Of a stretch of 43,423 nucleotides of DNA, positions 15,088 through 23,235 are shown one piece after another (position 1 is the stretch's first letter; every line of letters starts with the position of its first letter). The notes beneath the pieces are model-generated. The model ran no database searches. It had not been told where the DNA came from and saw nothing but the letters and a program-made list of their open reading frames with translations. This stretch comes from an uncultured Selenomonadaceae bacterium (GTDB lineage Bacteria; Bacillota; Negativicutes; Selenomonadales; Selenomonadaceae). The position numbers were made by a program, and so were the translations under genes. The stretch is taken from positions 1-43,423 of the forward strand of contig CAJOGX010000017.1 in the NCBI GenBank assembly GCA_905234175.1, read 5' to 3'.

Positions 15088-15936
15088 TTGGCTACGGTAG
15101 CTATCGAAGATGATTTTGATTTAAAAAAAATTGCAGACAGCGGTCAATGTTTTCGCCCGAAGGAAATTGAGCCTGGCGTGTTCAGATTTATCACGCTGAA
15201 TAACGTTGTTGATATAAAAAAGGTCGAGGAAGGCTATTACGACGTGAGCTGCGGCGTCGGCGAATGGGAAAGCATTTGGATAAATTATTTCGACCTGCGC
15301 GAAAAGTATGCGCCCGTTCGCGAAGAATTTGCAAATTTCGCCGTTGGCAAGCCGTACGAAGAATTTCTGACGAACGCGCTGGAGTTCAGCCGGGGCATTA
15401 GAATTTTGCGGCAGGATCCTTTCGAGACGCTGATTAGTTTCATTATCAGCCAGCGAAAAAATATTCCTGCGATTCGGAGCGCCGTCGAGCAGATTTGCGA
15501 AAAGTTCGGCAAAGCTATTCACACGCACAACGAGGAAGTCAAGGCTTTTCCGAAAGTCGACGAGCTCAGTGAGGCGTCCGCTTACGATTTGTCGAAGATG
15601 TCGCTGGGTTACCGCAGTGCTTACGTTTGGGACGCGCTGACGAAAATTCGCAACATGGACGTTTCGCTGGAAGATTTGTACAACGAAGAGGACAACGAGA
15701 CGCTGCTCGAAACGCTCAAGAAAATCAACGGCGTCGGCGATAAAGTTTCAGCGTGCGTGGCGCTGTATGCGTACCACCGGCTGGATTGCGTGCCCGTCGA
15801 CGTGTGGATTATGCGCGCGATTCTCGAAGATTTTGCCGGCGAAAATGTTTTTGCCGCGCTCAAGGAAAATGCGGGGCTCCTGCAGCAGTACGTTTTTTAC
15901 TACAAGCGCAACGGGCGGAAGGTACAGACGGTATGA
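15088..15936 (+). CDS. OGG1-type 8-oxoguanine DNA glycosylase/AP lyase
   Basis: This 282-residue repair enzyme is predicted to remove 8-oxoguanine from DNA. TTG 15088 stands 7 bases after GGGAGGAG. The N-terminal GQCFR motif is the OGG1/AlkA-type N-domain. QDPFETLISFIISQRKNI begins the HhH-GPD domain, whose hairpin KINGVGDKVSACVALY gives catalytic Lys219, with VPVDVW giving Asp238. Lys plus Asp marks a bifunctional lyase, unlike AlkA, which has no such Lys. It follows aroB after 21 bases and overlaps the next gene by four (ATGA), so it probably extends the aro transcript. Confidence 0.88.
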   Translation: MATVAIEDDFDLKKIADSGQCFRPKEIEPGVFRFITLNNVVDIKKVEEGYYDVSCGVGEWESIWINYFDLREKYAPVREEFANFAVGKPYEEFLTNALEFSRGIRILRQDPFETLISFIISQRKNIPAIRSAVEQICEKFGKAIHTHNEEVKAFPKVDELSEASAYDLSKMSLGYRSAYVWDALTKIRNMDVSLEDLYNEEDNETLLETLKKINGVGDKVSACVALYAYHRLDCVPVDVWIMRAILEDFAGENVFAALKENAGLLQQYVFYYKRNGRKVQTV

Positions 15937-16997
15937 AGCTGAAAATTTTGGCGGCGGCGATTTTACTGCTGAGCCTGATAAATTTCTCGCGGGTCGAAGC
16001 GTCGAAGCCGGAAGCCGAAGGGCTGGAATTTTTGATGTACAACGAAAACGGCGTCATGGCTTTCGCGGTAATTGCGGCGCACGAAAATTACCTGCTGCAT
16101 CCCGTGCTGGCGCGAAACCAGATTCAGGGGCGCTCGACCGTCCTGCAGATCAGCAAAAACTTCGACGACATAGCCGCGATTAACGCCAGCTATTTCATGC
16201 CCAGCGGCAGTCTGATTGGCGTGACGAAAATCGACGGCGAAATTGTCGGCAGGGACGATTATTACCGCTCGGCGATTGGAATTGCGGAGGACGGCTCCAC
16301 GGTTTTCGGACGCGTCCGCTACGAAGGGAAAATTATTCTGAACGGCGCCGAATACGAAATTGACGAGGTGAACTGGGCGCGCACGGAAAATTCCATGATT
16401 CTTTACAACCGCTACTGGGGCGCGTCGACCGGCACGAATGACTACGGCGTTGAAGTTCTGGTGAGCGACGGCGTGATTCAGGAAATTTTCTGGGGCAGCG
16501 GCAATACTGCAATTCCTTCCGGCAGCTACGTGATAAGCGCGCACGGTGAAGCTCAGAATTTTTTCGCGGACGCGCAGGTCGGCGACGCAATTACGATTGA
16601 GCAGAAGATTTTAAGCGACGACGCAGATTTCAGCGAAATTCCGAACGTGATTGGCGCGGGGCCGAGGCTGGTTAAGGACGGCAAAGTTTACGTGACGGCG
16701 GCGGAAGAAAAATTTCCCAACGACATTCGCAGAGGCAGGGCACCGCGTTCGGCTGTCGGCGTGACGGTTTACGGCGATTATATTTTCGCGGTTGTCGACG
16801 GGCGGCAGGCTCACAGTCGCGGCTGTACGCTTGAGGAATGGGCGAACATTCTGGTGAAACATTTCGGCGCCTATAACGCGATAAATCTGGACGGCGGCGG
16901 TTCGACGGAGCTGACCGTCAGGGACAGCCTTGTTAATAAGCCGAGCGACGGACGCGAAAGGCAGATTGCAAGCGCGCTGGTGATTTTGCCGAAATAA
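15933..16997 (+). CDS. Exported phosphodiester glycosidase (NAGPA/DUF2233) family protein
   Basis: This 354-residue protein starts at ATG 15933, overlapping the glycosylase stop; the reading frame is open upstream, but that part is a shadow. An N-terminal signal (KLKILAAAILLLSLINF) precedes the NAGPA fold. The core shows AAINASYF, GAGPRLVKDGK, RAPRSAVGV and NLDGGGSTEL, the conserved blocks of the family, which in characterised members cleaves GlcNAc or similar sugars from phosphodiesters. It is likely to act in the periplasm on cell-wall or surface polysaccharide. The substrate is unknown. The stop at 16997 meets the end of the opposing rimM transcript. Confidence 0.85.
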   Translation: MKLKILAAAILLLSLINFSRVEASKPEAEGLEFLMYNENGVMAFAVIAAHENYLLHPVLARNQIQGRSTVLQISKNFDDIAAINASYFMPSGSLIGVTKIDGEIVGRDDYYRSAIGIAEDGSTVFGRVRYEGKIILNGAEYEIDEVNWARTENSMILYNRYWGASTGTNDYGVEVLVSDGVIQEIFWGSGNTAIPSGSYVISAHGEAQNFFADAQVGDAITIEQKILSDDADFSEIPNVIGAGPRLVKDGKVYVTAAEEKFPNDIRRGRAPRSAVGVTVYGDYIFAVVDGRQAHSRGCTLEEWANILVKHFGAYNAINLDGGGSTELTVRDSLVNKPSDGRERQIASALVILPK

Positions 16998-17024
16998 AAA
17001 AGAGCCCGCCGGAATTTGACGAGC
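16996..17024 (-). terminator. Terminator of ylqD-rimM transcript
   Basis: On the minus strand, GCTCGTC/GGCGGGC (7 bp, two G-T pairs) with a 7-base loop is followed by TCTTTTTTATTT. It lies 10 bases after the rimM stop and touches the stop of the opposing gene. Confidence 0.7.
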
Positions 17025-17033
17025 GTTTAAATT

Positions 17034-17543
17034 TTAAATTTCTTCGAGCGCTGAGGAATCGACGAGAATTTTTTTATTCTGCACGTCGATTTTTTTTATG
17101 ACGGATTTGAGCGCGGGAATGAGAATTTCAGCCGCGCCGACAACCTGCAGAACGTCATTGCTGCCGGTTTTGAAAACGCTGGCGACGGTGCCGAGCCTGG
17201 CGTTATCGTCAAAAACTTCGCAGCCGATGAGGTCGAACGTGTAAAATTCGTCGTCGTCTTCGAGCGGGGCGGCTTCGGCGCGGGGAACAGTCAAAAGTTT
17301 ATTCGTGAGTGCGCGGGCAGCTTCGCGGGTATCGACGCCGTGGAGTCTGACGAAAATTTCTCCGCCGATATGCTGAACGCCGTCGACCTGAAAAACTTTT
17401 CCGCCGACGGTAACTTCGCGCAGATTGTCGAAGCGCCCTTCAAAATCCGTGAGCGGGATAATTTTCAGCGAGCCGTCGAGTCCGCGCGTTTTACCGAGCC
17501 GCCCGATAATTATTTCAGCTTCTGATTGCAATGATTTTGTCAT
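17034..17543 (-). CDS. rimM: 16S rRNA processing protein RimM
   Basis: This 169-residue ribosome maturation factor is predicted to bind S19 in the 30S head. The N-terminal RimM barrel has IGRLGKTRGLDGSLKIIPLTDF, RFDNLREV and HGVDTREAARALTNKLL. A PRC-barrel follows, with YTFDLIGCEVFD, LGTVASVFKTGSNDVLQV and ILIPALKSVIKKIDV. Its start lies 29 bases inside the end of ylqD, so translation is probably coupled. In many Firmicutes trmD follows rimM; here a terminator follows instead. Confidence 0.95.
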   Translation of the reverse strand: MTKSLQSEAEIIIGRLGKTRGLDGSLKIIPLTDFEGRFDNLREVTVGGKVFQVDGVQHIGGEIFVRLHGVDTREAARALTNKLLTVPRAEAAPLEDDDEFYTFDLIGCEVFDDNARLGTVASVFKTGSNDVLQVVGAAEILIPALKSVIKKIDVQNKKILVDSSALEEI

Positions 17544-17910
17544 CTTCGATAAGAATTTCGACGTTCATGATTTCGCGCATGTTGTCGCCGACTTTGAGTT
17601 CAACCTGGCGTTCGAGCGTGCCCTGCGTGATTTCGGCGCCGATAGCGAGTTTCTCAACGGCATCTTTGCGGGCGTTCGCCTCGGCCTGACGCTGGCGGCG
17701 CTGGTTAATTTCGTTGCCGAAAAACTGATTGATTCTGTCGACGTGCTGCGGATTGTTATTGAGTTCGCGCTGGCGGTCGAGGTCAATCTGTTTAATTTCG
17801 AGATCCATCTGCTCAGCAGTCCGCGTGAAGTCGTTGATAAGGCGCTCCTTGAGTTTTTCGGTGAGTTTCGCCTTAATCGTCACGGGAACTTTAATCGAAA
17901 TGCTATCCAT
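17515..17910 (-). CDS. ylqD: YlqD family protein
   Basis: This 131-residue protein starts at ATG 17910 behind GGAGG; an upstream in-frame extension runs into the promoter. Residues 1-55 (SISIKVPVTIKAKLTEKLKE) and the C-terminal ~45 residues are predicted strand. Between them lies a Gln/Arg-rich helix likely to form a coiled coil (RQRELNNNPQHVDRINQFF). The family is small and uncharacterised. It is usually encoded between the rpsP/khpA and rimM genes, as its position directly before rimM shows here. Function unknown. Confidence 0.85.
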   Translation of the reverse strand: MDSISIKVPVTIKAKLTEKLKERLINDFTRTAEQMDLEIKQIDLDRQRELNNNPQHVDRINQFFGNEINQRRQRQAEANARKDAVEKLAIGAEITQGTLERQVELKVGDNMREIMNVEILIEDDKIIAIRS

Positions 17911-17956
17911 AATTGTTTGCCTCCAAAAAAATTTGTCAGGGAAAATCCCGCCGCGT

Positions 17957-17985
17957 ATCATACCAGAAATTTTCAAATTCGGCAA
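17957..17985 (-). promoter_or_regulatory. Promoter for ylqD-rimM
   Basis: Read on the minus strand: TTGCCG (17985-17980), a 17-bp spacer, then TATGAT (17962-17957), about 47 bases ahead of ATG 17910. Confidence 0.6.
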
Positions 17986-17995
17986 GGCAAAACTA

Positions 17996-18024
17996 TTGAT
18001 TTTTATTTTAGAGTCTGCTATACT
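17996..18024 (+). promoter_or_regulatory. Promoter for YbjN-domain gene
   Basis: TTGATT (17996-18001), a 17-bp spacer and TATACT (18019-18024), 35 bases before ATG 18059. It is divergent from the ylqD promoter. Confidence 0.65.
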
Positions 18025-18058
18025 TTCTGACAGTCAACTTGAAGGGAGGAAATTTTTT

Positions 18059-18559
18059 ATGCCTGTGTTAATGGAAGACGCTGTCGCCGCTGTCCGCAAT
18101 ATGCTGGAAGAGCGCGACGTGCATTACAGTGTGGATAATGTTCGCGATTTGTTTTATGTTTTTTCAGTTGGATTCAATCTTTCTCATACAAAATTGAGCA
18201 GTGCCAATGTCAAAATTTCCGTTATCCCCTCGAAAAAAAATCCCGAACTTTGCAACCGAATTATAAGTTACGCCACAATCGGAATCAAGGCGGACGAAGA
18301 TTGCCTGCAGGAGATGGCGGAATTTCTTCACCGCGCCAATTACGGACTGGCTTTCGGAAACTTCGAGCTGGACTTTGACGACGGCGAAATTCGCTACAAA
18401 ATGGCGCTGAACTGCGTGGACGCGATGCCTGGCGCTGACGCGGTTGAAGATATGCTCTACCTCCCGCTGTCGATGTTCGAGCGCTACGGCGACGGAATTT
18501 TGACGGTTGCAATGGGGCTTGCCGAACCCGAGGAAGCTATTCAAAAAATTGAAGAATAA
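18059..18559 (+). CDS. YbjN domain-containing protein
   Basis: This 166-residue cytoplasmic protein starts at ATG 18059 behind GAAGGGAGGA. The layout (VDNVRDLFYVF, then paired strands, KADEDCLQEMAEFLHRANYG, GNFELDFDDGEIRYK) fits the YbjN fold, a class related to type III secretion chaperones and often called a sensory-transduction regulator. The biochemical role is unknown. It is a single-gene unit with its own promoter and a TTCG-loop terminator. Confidence 0.75.
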   Translation: MPVLMEDAVAAVRNMLEERDVHYSVDNVRDLFYVFSVGFNLSHTKLSSANVKISVIPSKKNPELCNRIISYATIGIKADEDCLQEMAEFLHRANYGLAFGNFELDFDDGEIRYKMALNCVDAMPGADAVEDMLYLPLSMFERYGDGILTVAMGLAEPEEAIQKIEE

Positions 18560-18586
18560 ATAATTCTGCGCGATAAAATTTTCATC

Positions 18587-18608
18587 AGCTCTTCGGAGCT
18601 TTTTTTTT
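18587..18608 (+). terminator. Intrinsic terminator with TTCG tetraloop
   Basis: The stem AGCTC/GAGCT is capped by TTCG and followed by eight T. It lies between the YbjN gene and the SIMPL gene, 18 bases before the latter's ATG. Confidence 0.9.
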
Positions 18609-18626
18609 GCGAAAGGAGAATTTTTC

Positions 18627-19331
18627 ATGAAACTGATTTTAATTCTGGCGGCGGTTTTAGCGTTCGCGTTCGGCGGGACGGCTGAGGCGGCGGAACAGAA
18701 TTTGCCAACAATTTCGGTTAGCGGCGAAGGCGTCGTTGAAGCTGCGCCCGACCGCGCGACAATTTCTCTGGGAATAGTCAACCGCGATAAAAATGCGTCG
18801 AAAGTTCAAAGCGACAACGCGCGAATCGCCGCCGACATCATTCAGGCGTTAAGCAACCTCGGAATCGAGCGCAGGAACATTCGTACGGGCAACTACAGTT
18901 TCCACCAGGTTTACCGTACGGACGGCAGCCGGCGCGTTCAGGACGGCTACGAGGCGAATAACACCGTGACAGTTATAGTCGAGGATTTGAGCCTTGTCGG
19001 GAAAATTATTGACGCGGCTCTGGCTAACGGCGCCAACAACGTCGATTCGCTGAATTTCGGCATTCGCAACAAAACCGGTCTCGTGAACGACGCGATTCGC
19101 CTTGCGGTACGTGACGCCCGCGCGAAGGCTGAAGTTGTCGCCGCTGAACTCGGTAAAAAAATCGTCGGCGTTCGCAGTATCTCCGTCAATTCCGGAAATA
19201 TTTCCGTGCCGCGCATGAGTAAAATGATGGCGATGAATGACGCCGCCGCCGAAAGTTTTGAAACGCCGATTGAATCTGGAACTTTGAGCTGCAACGCCAG
19301 CGTCCACGTCGAATTTGAAATGAGCAGATGA
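18627..19331 (+). CDS. SIMPL (DUF541) domain periplasmic protein
   Basis: This 234-residue protein starts at ATG 18627 behind AAAGGAG. A signal peptide (KLILILAAVLAFAFGGTAEA) precedes the SIMPL domain, which begins with ISVSGEGVVEAAPDRATISLGI, a family hallmark, and continues with NVTVIVEDLSLVGKIIDAAL-like and ARAKAEVVAAELGKKIVGV blocks. Family members are linked to outer-membrane or oxidative-stress phenotypes, but no reaction is known. Its stop overlaps the acyltransferase start (ATGA), so the two are co-translated. Confidence 0.85.
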   Translation: MKLILILAAVLAFAFGGTAEAAEQNLPTISVSGEGVVEAAPDRATISLGIVNRDKNASKVQSDNARIAADIIQALSNLGIERRNIRTGNYSFHQVYRTDGSRRVQDGYEANNTVTVIVEDLSLVGKIIDAALANGANNVDSLNFGIRNKTGLVNDAIRLAVRDARAKAEVVAAELGKKIVGVRSISVNSGNISVPRMSKMMAMNDAAAESFETPIESGTLSCNASVHVEFEMSR

Positions 19332-20422
19332 AAAAGCCGTACCTGGCGTCAATCGAATACATGCGCGGCGTCTCAATGCTAGGCGTCGTAGCGATACACA
19401 TTGGCGCGCTGTACCTGACGAACCCCACGCCGAATTTACACCTGGTAGCACTTTTGGAAATCGCGTCGCGCTTCAGCGTCCCGATTTTCTTTTTTATTTC
19501 GGCGTTCGGATTATTCTACAAAATAAATCTGGCGGAGCCGTTCGAGTACGGAAAATTTCTGCGGCGGCGGTTCAGGGCAGTACTGCTGCCGTATCTGCTC
19601 TGGTCGGCGCTGTACATTTTGCACGACAACTGGTTTTACGGCTACGGAACGCCGTCAGCGGACTACGTGGCAGAACTTTTATTTTTCGGGCTGGCGAAGT
19701 ATCAGCTATACTTCCTGGTTATACTGATTTGGTTTTATCTGCTTATGCCGCTGTGGATTTTTCTGGTGAAGGAAATGACGCCGAGGCGGCTGGCGCTGAT
19801 ATTTTTCGCGCAGGTAGCGTTCAACTATTTTTCGAGCTACAGCGCGGAACTGTTGACGCTGACGCAGACGCTGCCGGAAGAGTCGCTGCTTAGAAAATTT
19901 TTGGTGTGGCGGCTGAATTACTGGGTAGCGCATTACGTGTTCATATTTTTGCTGGGCGGAATTTTGGCGGTACGGTCGGAGGAATTTTTCGCGTGGCTGG
20001 CGGCGAATAGAAAAATCGTCAGCGCAACTTTCGCGGTCACGTTGACGATTCATCTGGGATACTTTTACTATTTAGTTTACGCGAAAAACTTCAGCGCGCT
20101 GGCGGCGGTAAACACTGCGCACCAGCTTTCGCCGACAGGAATTTTGTACACGGTGAGCGCGTCGATATTTCTGTTCATGCTGTTCGAGTGCGTGCCGCTG
20201 AATGAAAAAGTTCGCGCAGGACTGAGCGTACTGGGAAAAAATTCTTTCTTCGTGTATCTGTTCCACCCGCTGGCGCTGACGTATCTGTCATTACTGGGAG
20301 TTATACTGAACGCAGTGAACGCGCTAATTTTGTACGTGCTGACCGTCGCAATTTCGCTGGCGGTGAGTTTAGCTATTAAAGCAGCGCCTCAATATCTTTC
20401 GCGATGTCGGCAGGGTCAGTAG
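19328..20422 (+). CDS. Acyltransferase 3 family membrane protein
   Basis: This 364-residue integral inner-membrane protein has about ten hydrophobic segments. The N-terminus [22 protein letters not shown] contains the R and conserved His of the acyltransferase 3 (OafA/YrhL) family. The first cytoplasmic loop has [17 protein letters not shown], where an R-x10-like arginine element is expected. Such enzymes O-acetylate surface polysaccharide or peptidoglycan; the acceptor is unknown. The 3' end overlaps the convergent peroxidase gene by 47 bases. Confidence 0.85.
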   Translation: MKKPYLASIEYMRGVSMLGVVAIHIGALYLTNPTPNLHLVALLEIASRFSVPIFFFISAFGLFYKINLAEPFEYGKFLRRRFRAVLLPYLLWSALYILHDNWFYGYGTPSADYVAELLFFGLAKYQLYFLVILIWFYLLMPLWIFLVKEMTPRRLALIFFAQVAFNYFSSYSAELLTLTQTLPEESLLRKFLVWRLNYWVAHYVFIFLLGGILAVRSEEFFAWLAANRKIVSATFAVTLTIHLGYFYYLVYAKNFSALAAVNTAHQLSPTGILYTVSASIFLFMLFECVPLNEKVRAGLSVLGKNSFFVYLFHPLALTYLSLLGVILNAVNALILYVLTVAISLAVSLAIKAAPQYLSRCRQGQ

Positions 20423-20921
20423 TGGGCTCGAAGCGCTTTACAACGTTGCCTTCGCGGTCGACGAGGAATTTCGTGAAGTTCCATTTAATTCCGTCGCCTT
20501 CGAGGTATTCGGGGAAGTTGGCTTTGAGCGCCGCCTCAAGTTTCGCCGCGATTGGGTGATTCGGGTCGAAGCCTTCAAACTTTTTCTGCGCGGTGAGGTA
20601 CTTGAAAAGCGGCTGAGCAGTTTCGCCGCGAACGTCACCTTTTTCAAAAATCTGGAACTTGACGCCGTAGTTGAGCTTGCAGAAACTTTGCGCCTCTTCG
20701 CCAGTGCCAGGCTCCTGCTCCGCGAACTGGTTGCACGGGAAGCCGAGAATTTCCAGACCGCGATCCTTATAAGCGTCGTAGAGTTTCTGAAGTCCCTCGA
20801 ACTGCGGCGTGAACCCGCATTTGCTGGCGGTGTTGACAATCAGCAGAACTTTGCCCTTGTAGTCGCCGAGATTTTTTTCAGCGCCCTTGCTCGTCTTTAC
20901 CGTGAAATCGTAAATGCCCAT
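20376..20921 (-). CDS. Glutathione peroxidase family (thiol peroxidase)
   Basis: This 181-residue peroxidase is predicted to reduce hydroperoxides with thiol electrons. The catalytic tetrad is present: Cys35 ([11 protein letters not shown]), Gln in FPCNQF, and Trp-Asn in KWNFTKF. The residue is Cys, not selenocysteine. Bacterial Cys-type enzymes of this family usually take electrons from thioredoxin-like partners. Here glutaredoxin-like proteins and a TrxB-like reductase sit in the same operon, so a local electron chain is plausible. Last gene of the minus-strand redox operon. Confidence 0.93.
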   Translation of the reverse strand: MGIYDFTVKTSKGAEKNLGDYKGKVLLIVNTASKCGFTPQFEGLQKLYDAYKDRGLEILGFPCNQFAEQEPGTGEEAQSFCKLNYGVKFQIFEKGDVRGETAQPLFKYLTAQKKFEGFDPNHPIAAKLEAALKANFPEYLEGDGIKWNFTKFLVDREGNVVKRFEPTTDPADIAKDIEALL

Positions 20922-20936
20922 TGTGAAAATTCCTCC

Positions 20937-21167
20937 TTAGCCTGCAATCAGCGCGTCGAGTTTAGCCTTGTCGAAACCGAGCACGAAATTTTTGCCGTCG
21001 ATAGTCGTGACGGGAACCGCGGTATCGCCGCTGATTTTTTCGCATTCCTCTGCGTATTCGTCGTTTTCCTCGATGTTGCGGACTTCAAATTCGACGCCCT
21101 TCGACGCGAGATATTTTTTAGTTTTCTCGCACCAGGGACAGGTAGTGATTGAGTAGACCTTGACCAT
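20937..21167 (-). CDS. Glutaredoxin-like protein (CPWC), copy 1
   Basis: This 76-residue redoxin has a CPWC active site at Cys10-Cys13 and a cis-Pro in TAVPVTTIDGKNFVLGFD. The size and motif fit NrdH/Grx-type small redoxins. It is likely to be reduced either by glutathione or directly by the TrxB-like enzyme encoded two genes upstream. It is 15 bases from the peroxidase gene. Confidence 0.88.
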   Translation of the reverse strand: MVKVYSITTCPWCEKTKKYLASKGVEFEVRNIEENDEYAEECEKISGDTAVPVTTIDGKNFVLGFDKAKLDALIAG

Positions 21168-21179
21168 TTTAAAACCTCC

Positions 21180-21413
21180 CTAAATTCCGAGCAGTTTGTC
21201 GATTTGCTCTTTGTCGAAATCCAGCACGTAAGTTTTGTCGTCAGCGGTGACAACGGGAACGGCGCCGTCCATGCCGGTGAGCTTTATGCACGCATAACGG
21301 GCGGCGGCGTCTTTTTCAACGTCGAACGCCGTAAAGTTGACGCCCCTTGACGCCAGATACTTTTTGACTTTTTCGCACCACGGGCAGCTTTGAATTGTGT
21401 AAACCTTGACCAT
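21180..21413 (-). CDS. Glutaredoxin-like protein (CPWC), copy 2
   Basis: This 77-residue paralogue of the neighbouring redoxin shares MVKVY, CPWCEK, KKYLAS-x-GV and AVPVVT-type cis-Pro segments. It differs in the middle helix (AAARYACIKLTG), which carries an extra Cys. The tandem pair suggests a duplication followed by specialisation for different electron acceptors. Confidence 0.88.
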   Translation of the reverse strand: MVKVYTIQSCPWCEKVKKYLASRGVNFTAFDVEKDAAARYACIKLTGMDGAVPVVTADDKTYVLDFDKEQIDKLLGI

Positions 21414-21416
21414 TTT

Positions 21417-22355
21417 TTAGACAACTTCTTTCAGCCTGGCGAGATATTTTTCAGCGAGGAGCGCGGCGGTAGTGCCGTCGGAGGCGGCGGTAGTGAGCTG
21501 ACGAATTTCCTTTTCGCGAACGTCGCCCGCCGCGAATACGCCTTCAATTTCGGTTTTGCAGTCTTCGCCGGCGATAATCCTGCCGCTGGGCGAAAGTTTC
21601 AGTTCGTCCTTGAACAGCGCGGTATTGGGCTCGACGCCGATGTTTACGAAAATCCCGTCGACGGCGAGCGTTTTCATTTCGCCTGACTTTTTGTCTAAAA
21701 TGTCGACGCTCTCAAGTTTTTTATCGCCGTGCAGGGCTTTAATTTCGGTCTGCAGCATAATTTCGATTTTGGGATTTTGACGAATGCGGCGCTGAGAAAC
21801 TTCGTCCGCGCGGAACTCACTGCGGTGAATGACGTAAACTTTTTTGCCGTACTTGGTGAGGAAACTCGCCGCGTCAACCGCCGCATTGCCGCCGCCCATG
21901 ACCGCGATAATTTTATCCTGGTACATGAAGCCATCGCAAAATTCGCAGTAGTGGACGCCACGGCTGGCGAACTTTCTTTCTTCGGGCAGAGGAAGTTTCC
22001 GGCGGTTCATGCCGCTGGCGATAATCACCGCGTCGGCCTCGTAAATTTTTTCCTCAGTCTCGACGATTTTAGGATTTTCGCGCAGGCTGACCTTAACGAT
22101 ACTGTCGAACTCGTCGACGACCGCGCCGAAATTCTCCGCCTGTTTCTGGAGCGTGCCAATCAAATCGCTGCCCTTGACGCTGATAAAGCCAGGGAAATTT
22201 TCAATGTCGGTCGCGTTGGCAATCTGCCCGCCGACAATCCCGTTTTCCAAAACCAGCACGTCGAGATTCATTCTGCCCGCGTAGAGCGCCGCCGTCAGAC
22301 CAGCCATGCCCGCGCCGATAATCACAACGTCCTTGTGAACTTTCTGCTTAGCCAT
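21417..22355 (-). CDS. trxB: Thioredoxin-reductase-like FAD disulfide reductase
   Basis: This 312-residue flavoprotein is predicted to move electrons from NAD(P)H to redoxins. The FAD site GAGMAGLTAALYAGR is at residues ~14-28. The redox-active CEFC lies in HYCEFCDG, where most TrxB enzymes have CATC or CAVC. The nucleotide site is GGGNAAVDAASFL, and the C-terminal FAD block is GVFAAGDVREKEIRQLTTAASDG. Its place directly before two glutaredoxins and a peroxidase supports a dedicated reductase role. It may be a second TrxB-like enzyme rather than the housekeeping one. Confidence 0.9.
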   Translation of the reverse strand: MAKQKVHKDVVIIGAGMAGLTAALYAGRMNLDVLVLENGIVGGQIANATDIENFPGFISVKGSDLIGTLQKQAENFGAVVDEFDSIVKVSLRENPKIVETEEKIYEADAVIIASGMNRRKLPLPEERKFASRGVHYCEFCDGFMYQDKIIAVMGGGNAAVDAASFLTKYGKKVYVIHRSEFRADEVSQRRIRQNPKIEIMLQTEIKALHGDKKLESVDILDKKSGEMKTLAVDGIFVNIGVEPNTALFKDELKLSPSGRIIAGEDCKTEIEGVFAAGDVREKEIRQLTTAASDGTTAALLAEKYLARLKEVV

Positions 22356-22907
22356 TTAAATCGCCTCAACAATGCGCTGCGCCTGCGCCTTCGCCTTAGC
22401 AATAACGTCTTCCTTGACTTCGGGCGTGGAGACGCCAGGCACGTACATCATTCCGCAGGTGTAAATTGGAGCCGCGCAAGTCATGCTGCAGAGAATCGCG
22501 AAACGCTCAAGGAAGTAAGCAAATTCCGGCGGCTCGTGCTGAAATTCGCCGTCCTTTTTGTAGAGAGCTTCGGGCGCGCCAATCGTCGTGGAAACGATTA
22601 ACTTTTTGCCGGAAAGCGCCTTGCCCTTCGAGCCGTAAGCCCAGCTGTGCAGGAAAATTTTGTCGATGTATAGTTTCAGCAGCCCAGGCACCGAATACCA
22701 GTGGAACGGGAACTGGAAAACTATCACGTCAGCTTTTTCGAGCGCTGCCTGCTCCGCCGCTACGTCAAACTGATAGTCGGGGTAAAGTTCGTCCAGCCTG
22801 CGAATTTCCGCGTCGGGAAGTTTCTTTGCCAGCTCGTCCAGAATCGCGCGGTTCGCCGTCGAAATTTTTAAATCGGGGTGACCTGAAATTACCAGTACTT
22901 TTTTCAA
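22356..22907 (-). CDS. NAD(P)H quinone oxidoreductase, flavodoxin fold
   Basis: This 183-residue protein is predicted to bind FMN or FAD and carry out two-electron reduction of quinones or other electrophiles. The flavin loop SGHPDLKISTANRAI is at residues 8-22. FPFHWYSVPGLLKLYIDKIF is the family signature (KefF/MdaB/NQO1 type), and STTIGAPEALY follows. It ends one base before trxB. This family is often induced together with thiol-stress genes. Confidence 0.88.
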   Translation of the reverse strand: MKKVLVISGHPDLKISTANRAILDELAKKLPDAEIRRLDELYPDYQFDVAAEQAALEKADVIVFQFPFHWYSVPGLLKLYIDKIFLHSWAYGSKGKALSGKKLIVSTTIGAPEALYKKDGEFQHEPPEFAYFLERFAILCSMTCAAPIYTCGMMYVPGVSTPEVKEDVIAKAKAQAQRIVEAI

Positions 22908-22917
22908 AGAAATCGCC

Positions 22918-23235
22918 TCACTTCAAAAATTGTTCAATCGCCTTATTCAGATTCTCAATGGCGTCGCTGTCGCCAGTCTTAATCGCGTCGACGATACAGT
23001 GCTCCATGTGATCCTTCAAAATAATCCGGCTGACAGCCTTAACAGCGGCGTCGACGGCGGAAAGCTGAATCAGTACTTCGCTACAGTCGCGCCCGTCCTC
23101 AACCATGCGCCTGACAGCCTCCATGTGCCCGATAAGCCGCGCCATGCGATTCAGAACCGCCTTGGTCTGCGTGTGAGTGTGCACGTGTCTGATAACAGTG
23201 CCGTCTTCCAAAATGTGTTCATGCTCGTCAATCAT
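22918..23235 (-). CDS. CsoR/FrmR-family metal- or thiol-sensing repressor
   Basis: This 105-residue all-helical DNA-binding repressor carries Cys51 (GRDCSEVLIQLSAV), His76 and Cys80 (KDHMEHC), the Cys-His-Cys set used for Cu(I) in CsoR. The N-terminus is His-rich (five His in the first 21 residues), which could add a nickel/cobalt site as in InrS/RcnR relatives. No copper exporter or chaperone gene is nearby, so the regulated set is probably this redox operon itself. It overlaps the upstream gene by four bases. Confidence 0.9.
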   Translation of the reverse strand: MIDEHEHILEDGTVIRHVHTHTQTKAVLNRMARLIGHMEAVRRMVEDGRDCSEVLIQLSAVDAAVKAVSRIILKDHMEHCIVDAIKTGDSDAIENLNKAIEQFLK

